From an uncultured Clostridium sp. (GTDB lineage: Bacteria; Bacillota; Clostridia; TANB77; CAG-508), in NCBI GenBank assembly GCA_900553695.1, contig USEM01000009.1, positions 1 to 40,101 on the forward strand: DNA of 40,101 nucleotides. The letters run 5' to 3'. A program made the translations under genes and the position numbers. How positions within the stretch are numbered: the first letter of the stretch is position 1; each line of letters begins with the position of its first letter. This document shows positions 32,457-40,101 of the stretch, one piece after another. The notes below the pieces were generated by a model. That model worked only from the letters and a program-made list of their open reading frames with translations. It had not been told where the DNA came from and ran no database searches.

Positions 32457-34796
32457 CTAAATTTCTTTGTTTAAATTACCGTTTGTATAATTTTGTCCTT
32501 CAAGTCTTTTTCCTTGTTTAAGTATGTTTACTATACTGTTTATTTCTTCTATTGTTTCATCTAAAATATCAATTCTAATTGTATTTGGGTTAAATTCTTT
32601 CCACTCTATTGACGTTATTTTTGAATTATATATTAGGTTATTACAGTTTATCCTATCTGTATATATTGGGAATTCAAAGCCCATTCTATCTTTTAGTTTG
32701 AATGTTCCATGTTCGCAAGTTCCTGGGCAGTTTTTATATATTCCTATTGCACAATATTCTGTTGTCATAAGCAATGTTCTACCATATACTATTAGTTCCT
32801 TTTCTATATTACCATTTAGGCTTAAAATGGTGTTTTTATCTGTTTCTGGTGATACTGTGTACCTTTCTATTCCTAAGTCTTCAAGTTCCTTTATAGAATG
32901 ATTATTCATTACATTCATGGTATAGTTTGCTATTGTTTTTAGATTTTTAAATGTCTCTAGTTGTGAAATATTTGATATTACAACTCCAGCTATTTTATAT
33001 TCTTTTAAAATAGCTTCTATATTTATTTTTTCATAATTACTTTTGCTAATTGCTGGCATAAGTAAATATGTATTAAAGTTTTCAGTAATTTCTTTTACTT
33101 GTTTTTTTAGTTTTGGAGCTGTAAAAAATCTTAATGGAATATATATGTTATCTATTCCTTGTAATTTGCTGTATTCCAAGGTTTCGTTCATACTATTTAA
33201 ACAAACACTTACCCTTGGAGCAGAAATACTTTGTTTTGAGATTATTTCTTTTTCCTCTACTATTTTTCTTGGTTTTCTTATAAATGTTTGTCTTATTTTT
33301 TCTTCTAATTCTTGTATTGTTTCTCTTCTTAGTTCATTTATTCCACTTATTTGTGTAATTAGCTTGTCTCCAATTTCAGTTTTTATATTTGCAACTTCAA
33401 AAACTGTGTTTCCAAGTTTGGATATTTGTTCTTCTATTCTTTCTCTTGTAAGTCCCTGCTTTTCAGCCTTTTGTGGTACTGAACCTATTTTTGTAATTTC
33501 TATACCTGTTGCTATATCTTGCACTTTTAAACTTATTGGAGTGTCTTCTTTGATTATTATCTCACAGTTTATTTCTCTTTTTATATTTTCTTTGCTTAGC
33601 CTTTGATTTATTTCTCTGTTTAAGTTTATATCAACTGTTCTATATACTTTATCTCCATTATTAATTTTGCCATATATTCTTCCTATTGTAACTGTTTGAC
33701 CAACTTTTCCTTGTTTTATGTTGTTATTTCCTATCATTAGTTCAGATATTTTACATGTTCCGTCTTTTATGCTAATACTATCTCCTAGGTTTAATTCTTT
33801 TTCTAACTTTATTTTTGTATAACCTTTGTTTGGGTTATAATGTTCTACTTTTCCTATGTATATTCCCATGTGGTTTGGTTTATATTTATACATCATTTCT
33901 TTGCCAAGTTTTCCTTTTAAATAGCCTGTACTAAAGCCTCCACGGTTAAATATTTGCATTAGTTTTTCTTTGTCTTCTGCCTGAACTTTATATGGTTTGT
34001 TGCTATTTGCTAAGTCTATATATTTTCTATATACTGATGTAACAATTCCTACATATTCAGGAGATTTCATTCTTCCTTCTATTTTAAAGGATTTTACACC
34101 TGCTTGTATTAGTTCTGGCAATATATCTAGTGTGCAAACGTCTTTTGAGCTTAGTAAATAACCTTTATCTACTTCTTTTCCGTTGTTTAAAAGAGCATAT
34201 GGAAGTCTACATGTTCCTGCACATTTTCCTCTGTTTCCACTTCTACCACCTATAATACTACTCATTAAGCATTGACCTGAGTAGCATATGCATAATGCAC
34301 CATGTATAAATACTTCATTTTCTATATTCACATTTTTGCAAATATGTTTTATTTCGTCAACTGAAAGTTCTCTTGCTAGTACACATCTTTTAAAGCCCAT
34401 CTCTTGAATTTTTCTTGCTCCTTCTAGATTATATACTGTCATCTGTGTACTACTATGTACTTCTAGGTCTGGAAAGCTTTTAATTATAGCCTTTGCTAAG
34501 CCCAAATCTTGCACTATTATTGCATCTATTCCACATGTATATGCATATTCTACAAGTTCCATTGCTTTTGAGAATTCATCGTTTTTTATTAATATGTTTA
34601 GAGTTAAATTTGTTTTAACATTTCTAAGTTTTGCATATTCTATTGCCTTTTTTAGTTCTTCTCTGTTAAAGTTTTTACTATTCATTCTAGCATTAAATTC
34701 GTCAGCACCAAAATATACAGCATTTGCTCCATTTTGCACTGCTGATACAAGTGAATTCCATTCTCCAACCGGAGATAAAAGTTCTATATTATTCAT
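32457..34796 (-). CDS. Long U32-family protein with DUF3656, RlhA-like
   Basis: A protein of 779 residues. The U32 start IELLSPVGEWNSLVSAVQNG and the cysteine-rich HGALCICYSGQCLMSS...GKCAGTCRLPY (about 165-200) are clear, followed by a DUF3656-like middle and a C-terminal part with CPGTCEHGTFKLKDR. This architecture matches E. coli RlhA, which makes 5-hydroxycytidine at 23S rRNA position 2501. That specific target is inferred from family. It is distinct from the shorter trhP-like U32 gene at 14316-15545. Confidence 0.85.
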   Translation of the reverse strand: MNNIELLSPVGEWNSLVSAVQNGANAVYFGADEFNARMNSKNFNREELKKAIEYAKLRNVKTNLTLNILIKNDEFSKAMELVEYAYTCGIDAIIVQDLGLAKAIIKSFPDLEVHSSTQMTVYNLEGARKIQEMGFKRCVLARELSVDEIKHICKNVNIENEVFIHGALCICYSGQCLMSSIIGGRSGNRGKCAGTCRLPYALLNNGKEVDKGYLLSSKDVCTLDILPELIQAGVKSFKIEGRMKSPEYVGIVTSVYRKYIDLANSNKPYKVQAEDKEKLMQIFNRGGFSTGYLKGKLGKEMMYKYKPNHMGIYIGKVEHYNPNKGYTKIKLEKELNLGDSISIKDGTCKISELMIGNNNIKQGKVGQTVTIGRIYGKINNGDKVYRTVDINLNREINQRLSKENIKREINCEIIIKEDTPISLKVQDIATGIEITKIGSVPQKAEKQGLTRERIEEQISKLGNTVFEVANIKTEIGDKLITQISGINELRRETIQELEEKIRQTFIRKPRKIVEEKEIISKQSISAPRVSVCLNSMNETLEYSKLQGIDNIYIPLRFFTAPKLKKQVKEITENFNTYLLMPAISKSNYEKINIEAILKEYKIAGVVISNISQLETFKNLKTIANYTMNVMNNHSIKELEDLGIERYTVSPETDKNTILSLNGNIEKELIVYGRTLLMTTEYCAIGIYKNCPGTCEHGTFKLKDRMGFEFPIYTDRINCNNLIYNSKITSIEWKEFNPNTIRIDILDETIEEINSIVNILKQGKRLEGQNYTNGNLNKEI

Positions 34797-34849
34797 ATAT
34801 TTATTTTTCCTCTCAAATTATTCTTAAACATTATATCACAAAAAAGTGC

Positions 34850-34881
34850 AAAAAGAAAAGCCTCCCTATTAAGGAGGAGGC
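34850..34881 (-). terminator. Terminator overlapping the end of the acidic small gene
   Basis: GCCTCC (34860-34865) pairs with GGAGGC (34876-34881). On the minus strand it is followed by TTTTCTTTTT. The 5' arm of the hairpin encodes the last residues and stop of the gene at 34869-35177. Confidence 0.8.
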
Positions 34882-35177
34882 TCTTCTGGAAAGAAGTCAT
34901 CTAAAAATGCATATTTCATTGTATTGTTCATGAAAGCTAAAATAATATTTACCCTTACTTTGTCTTCCTCTATGTCGCTTTCATCATCACTATTGCTTAT
35001 CTCTTGTGGGATAAATTTCGCTAAATATTTTACTGAAGCAATATCTGCAAGTTCAACAATTTGAGTTATTAAATACCGAACGTCTTCAGAATTGTCTTTA
35101 TCTGCTGTTCCTATAATATTTACAAATGGTGCAACATCACTTTCAGCACAATAAATATATACATCATGAATACTCAT
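34869..35177 (-). CDS. Acidic 102-residue hypothetical protein
   Basis: Not recognised. It begins SIHDVYIYCAESDVAPFVN and is acidic throughout, with a DDESDIEEDK patch near residues 64-73 and a C-terminal FFPEEPPP. There is no signal peptide or membrane segment. GGGGAG precedes the ATG. The -PPP tail lies in the terminator hairpin; polyproline would slow ribosomes there. An in-frame CGG followed by T (35076-35078) encodes an apparent Arg in DVRYLI. Confidence 0.65.
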   Translation of the reverse strand: MSIHDVYIYCAESDVAPFVNIIGTADKDNSEDVRYLITQIVELADIASVKYLAKFIPQEISNSDDESDIEEDKVRVNIILAFMNNTMKYAFLDDFFPEEPPP

Positions 35178-35264
35178 TTTTACTACTCCCCTTCATAAAA
35201 ATTTTCCACTTCATGATTATATCAAAATAGTAGCAAAAAGTCAATTATGTAAATTAATTTCAAG

Positions 35265-36299
35265 TCAAGAATAAAAAATGCAGAATTCAAGCTTTTTATT
35301 TAACATATTTCTATATATTTTTTTGCATTCTTTATTAAGTTTTCCCTTAATGTTAAAAATAACAGCATATATAATATATTCGTCATACAAATTTATATTT
35401 TCTACTCCATTGCTTTCTATAATAGAATAGTCTACTATGTACCTCTTTAAACCTTTAAGTTTCCCACTTAGTTCTAACGCTTTTTTGTTTCTAAATACAG
35501 GGTTAATTTTATTCTGAATTGCCTTATATATAGGAACTCCTGCAAATGTTAAAAAGTATGCCAAAAACACAAGTATTCCGAAATTTGATAATTTCATAAA
35601 AATAGGTATAGATACTAGCATATATATAATCATCCAAACCATGAATACTTCCATAATAGCAACAATATTAAATTCGCTTTCATTTTTCTTATACACATAT
35701 CTTTCTTTTTCTAAATCTTCTATTAATAAACTTTTAAAAGTCTTTTTAAAGTCTTTATTATTTAAATCTTTCTTAAATATATATTTTTCATGTTCTGACA
35801 AACTACTAAGATCACCTAGTATAGTTATTTTATTTTCACTAAGCTTAATAACTCCATTTTTATGTAGGTTTAGAAGAATAGCTACTACCTCATCTTCAAC
35901 TTTTATCTTTTTATTGTAACAATAGGAAAGTATTGCAGGGGACTTTGTTTGAAGAATATCTCGATAATATTCATAATTTTCAGTTTTGTATTTTTTTTCA
36001 AATTTATTTATCTCATTATTTTCATATATTTTTTGAATAATACCTGCAAATATTCCATCAACAAGAATAGCTATTGACATACTTACTAATAATATAACAA
36101 ACTTATCATAAATAGGGAAAAGACCTACTGAAATTACATCACGTATAAATCTTATATTTGATATAAAAAAATAGAGAGAAATTGTTGTTACGGCGAATAA
36201 GATTATGATACTCCAAGAAATTTTATAACTAGAATCACTATTTTTATATATAGCAATAATAAAAATTGTGACTATAATTCCCATTATAATTGCTAGCAT
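35265..36299 (-). CDS. DUF2207-like membrane protein
   Basis: A protein of 344 residues with N-terminal hydrophobic segments (about 3-20, 28-50, 65-90), a cytoplasmic stretch with winged-helix-like DEVVAILLNLHKNGVIKLSEN (about 140-160), two more helices (about 215-260) and a C-terminal KLKGLKRYIVDYSIIES...DEYIIYAVIFNI. The latter part resembles the C-terminus of DUF2207 predicted membrane proteins; the usual N-terminal extracellular domain is absent. ATG at 36299 follows AAAGGAAC. Function unknown. Confidence 0.7.
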   Translation of the reverse strand: MLAIIMGIIVTIFIIAIYKNSDSSYKISWSIIILFAVTTISLYFFISNIRFIRDVISVGLFPIYDKFVILLVSMSIAILVDGIFAGIIQKIYENNEINKFEKKYKTENYEYYRDILQTKSPAILSYCYNKKIKVEDEVVAILLNLHKNGVIKLSENKITILGDLSSLSEHEKYIFKKDLNNKDFKKTFKSLLIEDLEKERYVYKKNESEFNIVAIMEVFMVWMIIYMLVSIPIFMKLSNFGILVFLAYFLTFAGVPIYKAIQNKINPVFRNKKALELSGKLKGLKRYIVDYSIIESNGVENINLYDEYIIYAVIFNIKGKLNKECKKIYRNMLNKKLEFCIFYS

Positions 36300-36358
36300 A
36301 TTTTTAGTTCCTTTCTACTTACTTAAGCAATAATATTTGCAAACTAAATGTCACTTTT

Positions 36359-36433
36359 TGGTGACCCATACGGGAATCGAACCCATGATTCCACCTTGAG
36401 AGGGTGGCGTCTTAACCGCTTGACCAATGGGCC
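36359..36433 (-). tRNA. tRNA-Glu (CTC)
   Basis: Acceptor GGCCCAT/ATGGGTC (one G-U), D-arm TTGGTCAAGCGGTTAAGAC, anticodon arm CCACCCTCTCAAGGTGG with CTC, T-loop GGTTCGATTCC and encoded CCA. It sits directly after mrnC on the same strand. Confidence 0.93.
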
Positions 36434-36445
36434 ATGTGATAAATT

Positions 36446-36842
36446 CTAGCTTAAACTAGAATTTATTTCTATGACTTTTTTTAGTATTTCATCTAATCTA
36501 TTTTCTTGTTTTGTTAAGTAAAGATATCCGTATTAGACCTTCGAATGCTGTTGAATACATGTATTCTGTGTGATTTGCATTTTTTGGTAAATGGTGGTTT
36601 TGTGTGTTTCTGCCTCTTCTTACAATTTCTTTTTCTTCGTCTGTTAAATCTTCATAGATTTTTTCTAAAATTTGGGCTTGTGCTCCTGCTTTTACATATT
36701 TTATTGCTTCCCTATGAAGTTTATTTGGCTTTAAATTTGTTGTTTCAATTAAGTAGTTTCGTATATGAAGTTCATATACTGCATCTCCAATGTATGCCCA
36801 TGTAAGTGGCGACATTGTGTTAATTTTTACTAAATTATCCAT
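36446..36842 (-). CDS. mrnC: Mini-ribonuclease III, readable in full only with a +1 shift at CGGA
   Basis: Mini-III matures the ends of 23S rRNA in Bacillota. The start SPLTWAYIGDAVYELHIRNYL, with the catalytic aspartate in GDAVYE, and LHREAIKYVKAGAQA, RRGRN and TAFEGLI are characteristic. In the plain frame the protein ends at residue 114 as LIRISLLNKTRK, missing the conserved last helix. At 36527-36530 the codon after ATA is CGG followed by A. Skipping C gives LIGYLYLTKQENRLDEILKKVIE, exactly the family pattern, ending at a TAG (36446-36448), 131 residues in all. The start overlaps the rbgA stop by eight bases. The stop lies inside a 9-bp hairpin (36441-36463). Confidence 0.88.
36527..36530 (-). 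promoter_or_regulatory. Recoding site 4: CGGA read as Gly in mrnC
   Basis: Minus strand CTA ATA C GGA TAT CTT TAC. The skip restores the near-invariant glycine of the FE-x-LIGYLYL motif. The preceding codon is ATA (Ile). Confidence 0.85.
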
Positions 36843-37780
36843 TTACTTTTTCTAATGTAACCCTTCCTATTTTTCCGGTTCTAAAGTCGTTTAGTATAAT
36901 TGCTGATACCTTTTCATAATCTATTTCTCCACCTGAAATTATTGCTCCTCTTTTTCTTGCTATCATATTCATTAATTCAAGTGCTTCATCGTCCTCTGGT
37001 ATTATACTATTAAAATCGTCATCTGTCAATTTATATCTTGCAAAAAGTTCATTTTTATTGTTATTTTTTAAATATTTTATCAAATTATATGCTATTTCGT
37101 CTTTGTTGATTAATTCATCTTTTATTGAACCTGTGTATGCGAGTTTTAGTGCTACATCATGGCTTTCAAATTTTGGCCATAAAACACCTGGAGTATCTAA
37201 TAGTTCTATATTACTTGAAATTCTAAGCCATTGTTTTTGTTTAGTAACACCTGGTCTATTGCCTACCTCCGCTGATTTTTTGTTTATCATTCTGTTTATA
37301 AATGAAGACTTTCCAACATTTGGTATGCCACATATCATTATTCTAATATTTTTGTTTATTCTTCCCTTGCTTGCTACCTTTTCCATTTCTTCTTGCATTA
37401 AATTTTGAACTGCCTTTAAAGTTTCCTTTGTTCCTTTTCCTAAGTTAGAATCTGTTGGAATTGCAATTATTCCTTGGTTTTTAAAGTATTCTATCCATTT
37501 TTTTGTTTCTTTTTCATCTGCCAAATCACTCTTATTTAATACAACTATTTTTTTCTTATTTGCTGTAATCTGTTTTATATCTGGGTTTTGGCTTGCAAGT
37601 GGTATACGTGCATCTAGTATTTCTATTATTACATCAATTAATTTTAGATCCTCTATTATTTGCTTTTTGGTTTTAAGCATATGTCCGAGGGTACCAGTTT
37701 ATGTTAGATTTAGTATTTTCTTCTTTATTTTCATTTATCATTTTTTCTTGTCTCATTTTTCTTTTTTTATACATATCCAT
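36835..37780 (-). CDS. rbgA: Ribosome biogenesis GTPase RbgA (YlqF), start region joined by a +1 shift at CGGA
   Basis: RbgA is a circularly permuted GTPase needed for late 50S assembly. LIDVIIEILDARIPLASQNP, NKSDL (G4), GIPNVGKSSFIN (G1) and DTPGVLWPK (G3) appear in the permuted order. The plain ORF starts only at 37680 and lacks the N-terminal WYPGHM motif. Upstream, from ATG 37780 (with AAAGGAAG), the minus strand encodes a lysine-rich start of 31 codons ending NINWYP, then CGGA at 37684-37687. Skipping the C yields NINWYPGHMLKTKKQ, the family motif, in frame with the rest (314 residues). Without the skip, translation stops after four codons. It overlaps mrnC. Confidence 0.88.
37684..37687 (-). 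promoter_or_regulatory. Recoding site 5: CGGA read as Gly in rbgA
   Basis: Minus strand TGG TAC CCT C GGA CAT ATG. The restored residue is the invariant glycine of WYPGHM. The preceding codon is CCT (Pro). The unshifted frame reads CGG ACA TAT GCT TAA. Confidence 0.87.
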
Positions 37781-37864
37781 TATTTATCACTTCCTTTTTT
37801 CTTATTAAATATTTCAGCACTAAATCAAAATCTACTTTCATTCATATCATTTCTCTTTGCACCT

Positions 37865-38719
37865 TTATTTGGGTTCATCTAGTTTCTTTTGTTCTTTGTT
37901 TTCTAATTGTTTCTTCTCTCTTTCTAGTTCTTTCAAGCTCTTTTTAGGTGTTGGCATTTCTTCAGGCATCATTCCGCCAATATCTGCAATTGCCTTTCTA
38001 ACTTTTTTACCAACCTCATAATGTACATCTTTTGCCTCTTTCTCTCCTTGTACATTATCTTTTAAAAGTTTTTGCTTAGTTTGATTTATTCTAAATAAAT
38101 TAGCTACTAATTCATCTTCATTCATATTATCTAAAATATCTTCTCTGTAACGTAATTTTTTTCTTTTAAAAATATCATCAGCAGTTTCTCCATTATATAA
38201 TCCTTTATATCCCGCATTATGAAATTCAGCCATATTTTTAACACCAGCAGCTGAAGCAACTTTTTGAAGCGTATAGTTGCCTTGCTTTGTTAATTTTCTT
38301 TGATAAAATCTTTTTTCATCATCTGATAAAGAATCATATTCTTGTTCAGTTATTTCCTGCTTTCTTGTTTGAATCGCAAAATATGTTTGTCCTAAAGCAA
38401 CAACTTCTTTATTTGGATCAGCATTTTGCACTATCAAATAGCATATGTATCTTGATAGTTTATAATCTTTAATAATTTCTTCTTTCCCTTTACCAGTTTT
38501 TATTGGCTTGTTAATCTCAACAACCCAATCTTCTTCGCTTGAAATGCTGTTATTTGCTGATAAAACTGCTTTATCTATTACTTTTTGAAAATTTCTCCAG
38601 TCTTTGTATTCCAATACTTTTTGTAATTCACGTGCATACCAATATTCATTTCCATAATCATCAATGTGTTTTATATTTTCAAAAGTATTGTTAGAATATT
38701 TATTTCCAATTATCTTCAT
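37865..38719 (-). CDS. dinD: DNA damage-inducible protein D (DinD) family
   Basis: A protein of 284 residues. The BRO-N-like start FENIKHIDDYGNEYWYAREL (about 11-30), LEYKDWRNFQKVID, IKDYKLSRYICYLIVQNAD and ALGQTYFAIQTRKQE are the DinD signature, followed by a basic, glutamate-rich C-terminal tail. In E. coli DinD is an SOS-induced antagonist of RecA. ATG at 38719 has GGAGG five bases upstream; the ORF start at 38731 would include that site. No clear LexA box was seen in the 150 bases upstream. Confidence 0.88.
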   Translation of the reverse strand: MKIIGNKYSNNTFENIKHIDDYGNEYWYARELQKVLEYKDWRNFQKVIDKAVLSANNSISSEEDWVVEINKPIKTGKGKEEIIKDYKLSRYICYLIVQNADPNKEVVALGQTYFAIQTRKQEITEQEYDSLSDDEKRFYQRKLTKQGNYTLQKVASAAGVKNMAEFHNAGYKGLYNGETADDIFKRKKLRYREDILDNMNEDELVANLFRINQTKQKLLKDNVQGEKEAKDVHYEVGKKVRKAIADIGGMMPEEMPTPKKSLKELEREKKQLENKEQKKLDEPK

Positions 38720-38871
38720 TGCTACCTCCATTTCTATTAATCATATTAAATTTTTCTTTATGTTCACACTACCACATATTTTTATAATTTTTTTAGTAAA
38801 ATATAGTAAATACTCAAAAAGGATTTAGTGATTTTTCCTTTAATTATCTAATATCCTCATCTTTATTTTTT

Positions 38872-39612
38872 TCAATTAGTAATAAATTTGTCTCCAAGGT
38901 AATTTGGCAACAAGTTGTTGCCATTTTTCATCATAAGCATTTTACTCATGAGCATATGTTCCACTATTATTTTCCGATTTAGAAATAATCCTATTGCATT
39001 TTTATTATCAAAATATCCATTAATATTTTTTATAGTTAAAATAATATTCTTATTAAAATCATTTTTACGCCAATCATATTTGTCTAACATATTTAAATCT
39101 TTAGCTATTTCAATTCTCATAAACTGACTTATAGGTTCAAATTCGTTAGTTATATAGGTCTCATTATTAGGGCTAATATAAAATATATAATTTTTGTTTG
39201 AAAGCATATTTTCAAGTTTGTCAATTCTTTTAAGTTTTAATTTTTCAATTAATATATTTTCATTTTTATAGTTATGGTTTACTATGTGAGTATGTGCATG
39301 ATTTACACTATTAGCATTAATACTATCTTTTAAATTTGGAGTTCCATGTTCGAAAACAATTGGATATTTTTGATAAACCTTTTTAAAAATTTCTCTATAT
39401 TTTCTTATTAATATTTTATATTCTTCCATTTCATCTATCATTAATTCAGACATTGAGTTAACATGCCTTTTAGTTATTATTAATATATATCCATCTGTTA
39501 ATGCACCTAATGATGGTGTTATATAAAAATACTTTGTTTCATTTAAAATTGTATTTTCTAATTTAGTTTTATCTATGTTACAAAAAGGACACTTTTCAAT
39601 TATATCGTTCAT
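38872..39612 (-). CDS. HIT-family (histidine triad) protein, C-terminus uncertain because of an in-frame CGGA
   Basis: The N-terminus holds CPFCNID (residues 8-14) and LTDGYILIITKRHVNSMSEL, and NHAHTHIV near residue 125 is the HxHxH triad of HIT nucleotide hydrolases/transferases. A C-terminal region with DWRKNDF and MRIEIA follows. In the plain frame it has 246 residues, with a methionine-rich tail of unusual composition. At 38973-38976 there is an in-frame CGG followed by A. If it were read like the other five sites, the protein would end two residues later at tandem stops TAA TAG (38967), 214 residues. Both ends are possible. Confidence 0.75.
   Translation of the reverse strand: MNDIIEKCPFCNIDKTKLENTILNETKYFYITPSLGALTDGYILIITKRHVNSMSELMIDEMEEYKILIRKYREIFKKVYQKYPIVFEHGTPNLKDSINANSVNHAHTHIVNHNYKNENILIEKLKLKRIDKLENMLSNKNYIFYISPNNETYITNEFEPISQFMRIEIAKDLNMLDKYDWRKNDFNKNIILTIKNINGYFDNKNAIGLFLNRKIIVEHMLMSKMLMMKNGNNLLPNYLGDKFITN
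38973..38976 (-). promoter_or_regulatory. Possible recoding site 6: in-frame CGGA in the HIT gene
   Basis: Minus strand CTA AAT CGG AAA ATA in the plain frame, or AAT C GGA AAA TAA TAG if the C is skipped. It is the only other in-frame CGGA noticed, and it either contradicts the pattern or produces termination. Confidence 0.45.
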
Positions 39613-39679
39613 TTATTTTACCTCTCCCAGTTCCTTTCTTGCTACATGTTGAACTTCTGTTATTTTATTTAACATATAT

Positions 39680-40101
39680 TCACTTCAAGTTATTTTTATA
39701 ACTAAATACTTCTTCTATAAAATCATTTATATCTTTTACTTTGTCTTTACCTTTAACCTTATACTCAATATATGATTCTTCAAGATTGCCAGATTTCTTG
39801 CTTTTATATTTTTCATCTAGTTTAATCAAATCGTCTTTGGAATTAATTATTCCATTAACCTTTTTATTTTTTGCTCTATAACCCTCTATTGTTATTTTGC
39901 CTTCAGTAACTTCATACTTATATGTATTTTCATCATTGTAATATATAGAAACCAAGTATTCCGTACCCGCATCAATTCCTAACATATATGAATAACGCAT
40001 TGTTCCAATACATATATCATCTTCTTTTATAGTAATATTTTTATAGTTTTTATTACAAAAAAGCCATATGCATATACCTAATATTACTAAGATTATTATT
40101 G
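39680..40101 (-). CDS. Membrane-anchored hypothetical protein, 5' end beyond window
   Basis: The frame is open from the stop at 39680 through the internal ATG at 40000 to the window edge. The extra upstream part reads IIILVILGICIWLFCNKN, a transmembrane or signal segment, then NITIKEDDICIGTMRYSYM and a soluble part with GIDAGTEYLVSIYYND and many lysines. It is therefore probably a small secreted or anchored protein whose true start lies outside. Family not recognised. Confidence 0.6.
   Translation of the reverse strand, partial: IIILVILGICIWLFCNKNYKNITIKEDDICIGTMRYSYMLGIDAGTEYLVSIYYNDENTYKYEVTEGKITIEGYRAKNKKVNGIINSKDDLIKLDEKYKSKKSGNLEESYIEYKVKGKDKVKDINDFIEEVFSYKNNLK

Noticed and set aside
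1..40101. CRISPR arrays, insertion sequences, prophage genes.
   Set aside because: No evenly spaced direct repeats, transposase motifs or phage structural genes were seen.

Overview
The window is AT-rich, densely coded bacterial chromosome. Its gene content (rpsL, rpsB-tsf, typA, mutS, rbgA, mrnC, the trhP/trmR tRNA-modification pair, a VanW-domain lipoprotein), strong AGGAGG ribosome binding sites and clostridial-type tRNAs point to an uncultured low-GC Bacillota, most likely class Clostridia. Several unlinked secreted proteins share a pilin-like N-terminus of the form KGITLIALII, which I associate with uncultured gut Clostridia. Almost everything lies on the minus strand. The plus strand carries a lipoprotein-dacF pair, a small foreign-looking membrane-protein cassette and a His-Gln tRNA pair.

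Layout. 1-5.5 kb: start of rpsL, then a minus operon running small membrane protein > sugar 1-kinase (NahK-like) > gltX > secreted metallopeptidase > queA. 5.6-8.8 kb: pilin-like protein, then plus-strand VanW lipoprotein and D-Ala-D-Ala carboxypeptidase. 8.8-11.3 kb: ParE/RelE-type toxin-antitoxin pair, uracil permease with a short-ORF leader, and a structured intergenic element. 11.3-20.8 kb: topA, hydrolase, trhP, a RelA/SpoT-like protein, trmR, typA, tsf, rpsB. 20.8-26.2 kb: GLUG-repeat pilin-like protein and a heterodimeric ABC exporter. 26.2-29.7 kb: a small membrane-protein cassette behind a switch-like leader, a homing-endonuclease-like gene, a tRNA cluster whose tRNA-Tyr is split by a group I intron, a sulfatase-modifying-like pilin-family protein, and tRNA-His/Gln. 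29.7-40.1 kb: mutS, a long U32/DUF3656 protein, small unknown genes, tRNA-Glu, mrnC, rbgA, dinD, a HIT-family protein and a truncated gene at the edge.

The most exciting signal is a repeated recoding pattern. Three genes can only be read full length if the ribosome skips one C at an in-frame CGGA and reads it as glycine (GGA). It happens three times in the D-Ala-D-Ala carboxypeptidase (8218, 8534, 8631), once in mrnC (36527-36530) and once in rbgA (37684-37687). Every time, the restored residue is a glycine expected from the family (for example the WYPGHM motif of RbgA), and the gene then runs to a natural end. The preceding codons are all different, so the tetranucleotide itself is the common factor. 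This looks like natural four-base decoding or programmed +1 frameshifting at CGGA, not decay or random sequencing error. In-frame CGGC and CGGT seem to be read as ordinary triplets, and one further in-frame CGGA (38973-38976) is an ambiguous test case.

A second notable system is the group I intron inside the anticodon (GU|A) of tRNA-Tyr. Just downstream is a PD-(D/E)XK gene resembling the endonuclease family of the intron-encoded I-Ssp6803I.
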